10,071 nt of DNA, taken from CAZSPL01 sp964608735. GTDB taxonomy: Bacteria; JAJVIF01; JAPKYR01; CAZSPL01. The stretch's first letter is position 1. Each line of letters opens with the position of its first letter. Location of the stretch: positions 1 through 10,071 of the forward strand of contig CAZSPL010000142.1 of the NCBI GenBank assembly GCA_964608735.1. Direction: 5' to 3'. A program made the translations under genes and the position numbers. Of this stretch, positions 8,102 to 10,071 are shown piece after piece. Under the pieces are notes generated by a model. The model ran no database searches, was not told the DNA's origin, and saw only the letters and a list, made by a program, of their open reading frames with translations.

Positions 8102-8117
8102 GGGACAGCCCTGTTCC
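8102..8117. repeat. Near-palindrome GGGACAG-CC-CTGTTCC upstream of the kinase
   Basis: Two 7-nt arms, complementary apart from one G-T pair, lie 61 nt or more upstream of the kinase ATG. Another GGGACA occurs 25 nt to the left (8077-8082). It could be an operator for a dimeric regulator in the kinase leader, or a relic of a REP-like intergenic element. The sequence does not decide between them. Confidence 0.35.
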
Positions 8118-8191
8118 GATGTTAAAACCCCGGCCGTGTGTTTGTAATCCTCTACGCTGTGCTTTGCGCCGGAAATGAAGCGAGAAACATT

Positions 8192-8220
8192 TTTACAATC
8201 TACATTAAAATAAACCTCAA
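8192..8220 (-). promoter_or_regulatory. Candidate sigma70-like promoter for the hybrid kinase
   Basis: On the minus strand TTGAGG (8220-8215) and TGTAAA (8197-8192) are separated by 17 nt, in the most AT-rich part of the divergent intergenic region. Each box matches 4 of 6 consensus bases. The implied leader of about 140 nt would include the GGGACAG near-palindrome. This is a pattern match only. Confidence 0.28.
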
Positions 8221-8243
8221 GGCAACAAAGCAGGTCTGCCTTG
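8218..8243. repeat. Inverted repeat CAAGGCA / TGCCTTG
   Basis: CAAGGCA at 8218-8224 pairs perfectly with TGCCTTG at 8237-8243 across a 12-nt loop. It sits between the two candidate divergent promoters, so it may be a regulator site. There is no T-tract on either strand, so it is not an intrinsic terminator. The 10-nt palindrome AGCCGCGGCT follows at 8247-8256. The rest of 8042-8351 holds no gene I would call. Confidence 0.35.
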
Positions 8244-8278
8244 GAAAGCCGCGGCTCGGCCGGGGCTTCTGAGGCCGC

Positions 8279-8307
8279 TTGCATCGGGATAAGATGCCCT
8301 ATATTAT
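8279..8307 (+). promoter_or_regulatory. Candidate promoter for the PfkB sugar kinase
   Basis: TTGCAT (8279-8284) and TATTAT (8302-8307) are 17 nt apart. The -10 box matches 5 of 6 consensus bases, the -35 only 3 of 6. It lies about 45 nt upstream of the probable translation start of the sugar kinase, a sensible distance. The support is weak. Confidence 0.28.
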
Positions 8308-8351
8308 TGCCGGAACATTGGCGTAATTAATATCTCAAAGGCGGGCTGCTC

Positions 8352-9260
8352 ATAGGCAGTAAACCCGGAAATATAACGGTTGTCGGAAGCATATGCCAGG
8401 ACCTCGTGGTCACGGTGGGGCATCTTCCCGCCCGCGGCGAGACGGTCCTCACCCGGAGCTTCGAGACATTCGTCGGCGGAAAGGGATTCAACCAGGCGTT
8501 GCAGGCGCACCGGCTCGGGGCGAACGTGCATTTCTTCGGCAAGCTCGGCGACGACCTGTTCGGCGATGACGCCCTGCGGCAGCTCGCCGGCGAGGGATTC
8601 CCCTCGGCGAATATCATCAAAACCGGCTCCAAAACCGCCCTCGGGATGATAATGGTCGAGGACGGCGGGATGAATTACATCGCGGGATTCTCCGGCGCGA
8701 ACATGGAATTCACCCCGGGCGACATCGACCGCGACGCACTCGATGAGGCGCTCGCCATCTCCACGCATCTCATCCTGCAGATGGAAATTCCCCCCGAGAC
8801 CAACGAGTATGCCGTCGACGCCGCGAAAGCTCACGGGTGCGAGGTCGTGATGAATTTCGCCCCGTATCGCAGCACGCCCGACGACGTGGTCGACAGGCTC
8901 GGCATGATGATTTTCAACGAGGTGGAGGCATCCGGGTTCTTCGGGCGTACCCTCGCGAACAGCGCCGATGTTCTGACCCTCGGATGCATGGGGCCGGAGC
9001 TAAGGGGGCGGATCGCCGTTACCCTCGGCGAGGAAGGAGTGGTGGTGTTCACATCCGACCGGGCGGTGCACCTTATGGGCGAGAAGGTGGATGCGGTCGA
9101 TTCAACCGGCGCGGGGGATAGTTTCGTGGGCACATTCGTTTATCGGCTTTCGATGGAGGATGACCTCGTCGCGGCCGGCAAGAAGGCCAACCATGCGGCG
9201 GCGATAAGCGTCACCCGCATGGGAGCCATGCCGAGTCTGCCGCGGGGTGATGAATTGTGA
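8352..9260 (+). CDS. Ribokinase-like PfkB-family sugar kinase, non-standard or lost start codon
   Basis: A PfkB/ribokinase-fold enzyme that should phosphorylate a sugar or nucleoside with ATP; the substrate is not fixed by the sequence. Visible motifs are the first strand ITVVGSICQDLVV, GETV, the PfkB signature GGKGFNQA, QMEIP, NEVEASGFFG, VTLGEEGVVVF and the anion-hole/catalytic VDSTGAGDSF. The frame opens after TAA at 8328, but there is no ATG, GTG or TTG before GTG at 8406, and starting there removes the conserved first strand. Starting at ATA 8352 gives MGSKPGNITVVGS, an AAAGGCGG-like site 6-10 nt upstream, and 302 residues. It places GGKG at 42-45 and the catalytic Asp at 256, one off E. 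coli ribokinase (41-44 and 255, from memory). ATA 8373 and CTG 8346 are alternatives. A conventional gene caller would choose 8406. The C-terminus (PSLPRGDEL) is slightly short. The gene is divergent from the hybrid kinase and convergent with the next gene. Confidence 0.85.
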   Translation: MGSKPGNITVVGSICQDLVVTVGHLPARGETVLTRSFETFVGGKGFNQALQAHRLGANVHFFGKLGDDLFGDDALRQLAGEGFPSANIIKTGSKTALGMIMVEDGGMNYIAGFSGANMEFTPGDIDRDALDEALAISTHLILQMEIPPETNEYAVDAAKAHGCEVVMNFAPYRSTPDDVVDRLGMMIFNEVEASGFFGRTLANSADVLTLGCMGPELRGRIAVTLGEEGVVVFTSDRAVHLMGEKVDAVDSTGAGDSFVGTFVYRLSMEDDLVAAGKKANHAAAISVTRMGAMPSLPRGDEL

Positions 9261-9283
9261 TGGGGGAGGGAAGTGCACCCGTC

Positions 9284-9311
9284 CTCGAAGACTCGGAGGG
9301 GGCATGGCACC
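9284..9311. repeat. Second copy of the left-edge intergenic motif
   Basis: CTCGAAGACTCG (9284-9295) is followed 9 nt later by TGGCACC (9305-9311). The same 12-mer and 7-mer, 8 nt apart, occur at 28-39 and 48-54. Both copies are intergenic and in the same orientation. The intervening bases differ, so this is a degenerate or chance relationship until more copies are seen. Confidence 0.35.
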
Positions 9312-9323
9312 GGATTAGACCGG

Positions 9324-9345
9324 AAAAAACCGCCCCTGAGGGCGG
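9324..9345 (-). terminator. Rho-independent terminator of the right-edge gene
   Basis: On the minus strand CCGCCC-TCAG-GGGCGG forms a perfect 6-bp all-GC stem with a 4-nt loop, followed immediately by TTTTTT. It starts 25 nt after the stop codon of the right-edge gene. The plus strand has no T-tract after the stem, so it should act in one direction only and not serve the sugar kinase. Confidence 0.85.
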
Positions 9346-9370
9346 CTTGGAATGCGCGGCCTGTGTGTTT

Positions 9371-10071
9371 TCATTCATCCACTTCGGCATAAGCTCGGAA
9401 CGCATGCACACCGACGGGAACATACATCTGTGAAAGGATGCCCTCCTCAGTACCATCACTCCACCAAGAGCCTACCATGAATATCGCCGTATGGTAACCT
9501 TGAACCAGTTCATTACCGATATCCTGCCAATCTTCTGGCATGATCCGCATTGTAATTTCGGTAGTCTCACCATCGATGTATTTTACATCATTGGGAAAAA
9601 GATAAGGTGTCCACCTGGATACATTGTTCAGGCCATTATCATTATACCATACGTATGATGACAGCGTAGGTATTTTAATCGCTGCAGCATGAGGTATATT
9701 GCCAGGGTTGTGCTTGATCGTGACCTTGAAGATCGGTTCTGTACCTGCGCTATAGCTTATTGGTTGTAGCTGGACGATCGATATCTCATAAGGATCTTCG
9801 CAATTTGCATTCACGGGAAAATCTGTTTCGGGATTTGTAACCGGTTGCACGGTCGGCTTGGCCCAGCATGCGGAAATGACATAGCCAAACTCAAAATCCT
9901 CTCCCCATTGAGGCGGCTTTAAATGATACTCGCGGACGAAGATGTCGTGACCCTTGAACATCCGGCGGTGGCTCTGATCGGCAAACAGCTTGTAAGGGTT
10001 AATCGTGCAATCCACATTGTCACCATAAGCATATTTGCCTTTTGAGTAATTGAAAATCTGGCCGCCGGGAT
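9371..10071 (-). CDS. Hypothetical protein, partial (N-terminus beyond the window)
   Basis: I do not recognise this protein. The frame is open from the right edge to TGA at 9371, giving at least 232 residues. An internal GTG at 10015 could be called as the start, but 18 in-frame codons to its right (PGGQIFNYSKGKYAYGDNV) read as ordinary protein, so the real start is probably outside. The product is polar, rich in aromatic residues, Pro and Asn, with only a few cysteines and no membrane segment. Alternating strand-like stretches (EISIVQLQPISYSAGTEPIFKVTIKHN, in part) suggest a beta-sandwich, perhaps an extracellular domain. Sampled lines are about 37-47% G+C against about 58% in the neighbouring genes, so it may have been acquired separately. 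It converges on the sugar kinase and ends at its own terminator. Confidence 0.75.
   Translation of the reverse strand, partial: PGGQIFNYSKGKYAYGDNVDCTINPYKLFADQSHRRMFKGHDIFVREYHLKPPQWGEDFEFGYVISACWAKPTVQPVTNPETDFPVNANCEDPYEISIVQLQPISYSAGTEPIFKVTIKHNPGNIPHAAAIKIPTLSSYVWYNDNGLNNVSRWTPYLFPNDVKYIDGETTEITMRIMPEDWQDIGNELVQGYHTAIFMVGSWWSDGTEEGILSQMYVPVGVHAFRAYAEVDE

Noticed and set aside
8045..8284. A 79-codon minus-strand open frame ending 3 nt before the kinase ATG (TGA AGG ATG)
   Set aside because: The spacing looks operon-like, but there is no convincing ribosome site at its ATG, third-position G+C is about that of non-coding DNA, no family is recognisable, and it spans the candidate promoter and two inverted repeats. 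Conservation in relatives would reopen it.
8304..8834. A 176-codon minus-strand open frame opposite the sugar kinase
   Set aside because: It mirrors the PfkB coding frame, which carries all family motifs on the plus strand. The antisense product has no family features.

Overview
This is a bacterial chromosomal or metagenomic contig segment. Genes are tightly packed, translation starts are of Shine-Dalgarno type, and most of the window is about 58-60% G+C as judged by counting sample lines. No taxon can be named from sequence alone. A large soluble multi-PAS hybrid kinase and a secreted M28 peptidase would fit many environmental Gram-negative or candidate-phylum bacteria. There are no rRNA or tRNA genes, insertion sequences, CRISPR arrays or phage genes.

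Layout. Positions 1-119 are non-coding and hold a short direct repeat that can pair with an upstream inverted copy. Positions 120-3590 hold a minus-strand cluster. Read in transcription order it is a secreted PA-domain M28 metallopeptidase (3590-2103), the 16S rRNA methyltransferase gene rsmI (2098-1226), and a membrane-anchored beta-propeller protein (1229-120). Gaps are 4 nt and then a TGA/ATG overlap, so the cluster looks like an operon. rsmI carries two in-frame stop codons in an otherwise gapless, full-length frame, plus two substitutions in its signature motif, so it is called a pseudogene or locally erroneous sequence. Positions 3671-8041 (minus) encode a 1,456-residue cytoplasmic hybrid histidine kinase with seven PAS domains, one GAF domain, HisKA, HATPase and a C-terminal receiver. 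A divergent region of about 310 nt (8042-8351) separates it from a plus-strand ribokinase-type PfkB sugar kinase. That gene's conserved first strand lies upstream of every ATG, GTG or TTG in frame. A convergent, visibly more AT-rich gene of unknown function runs off the right edge and ends at a clear intrinsic terminator.

How the genes relate. The M28, rsmI and propeller genes are probably co-transcribed, but no shared pathway is evident. The kinase has no adjacent response regulator and so looks like an orphan phosphorelay input. The sugar kinase stands alone.

No convincing previously undescribed multi-gene system was found. The points most worth checking are the broken rsmI, the missing start codon of the sugar kinase, the four-cysteine PAS domain in the kinase, and the compositionally distinct partial gene at the right edge.
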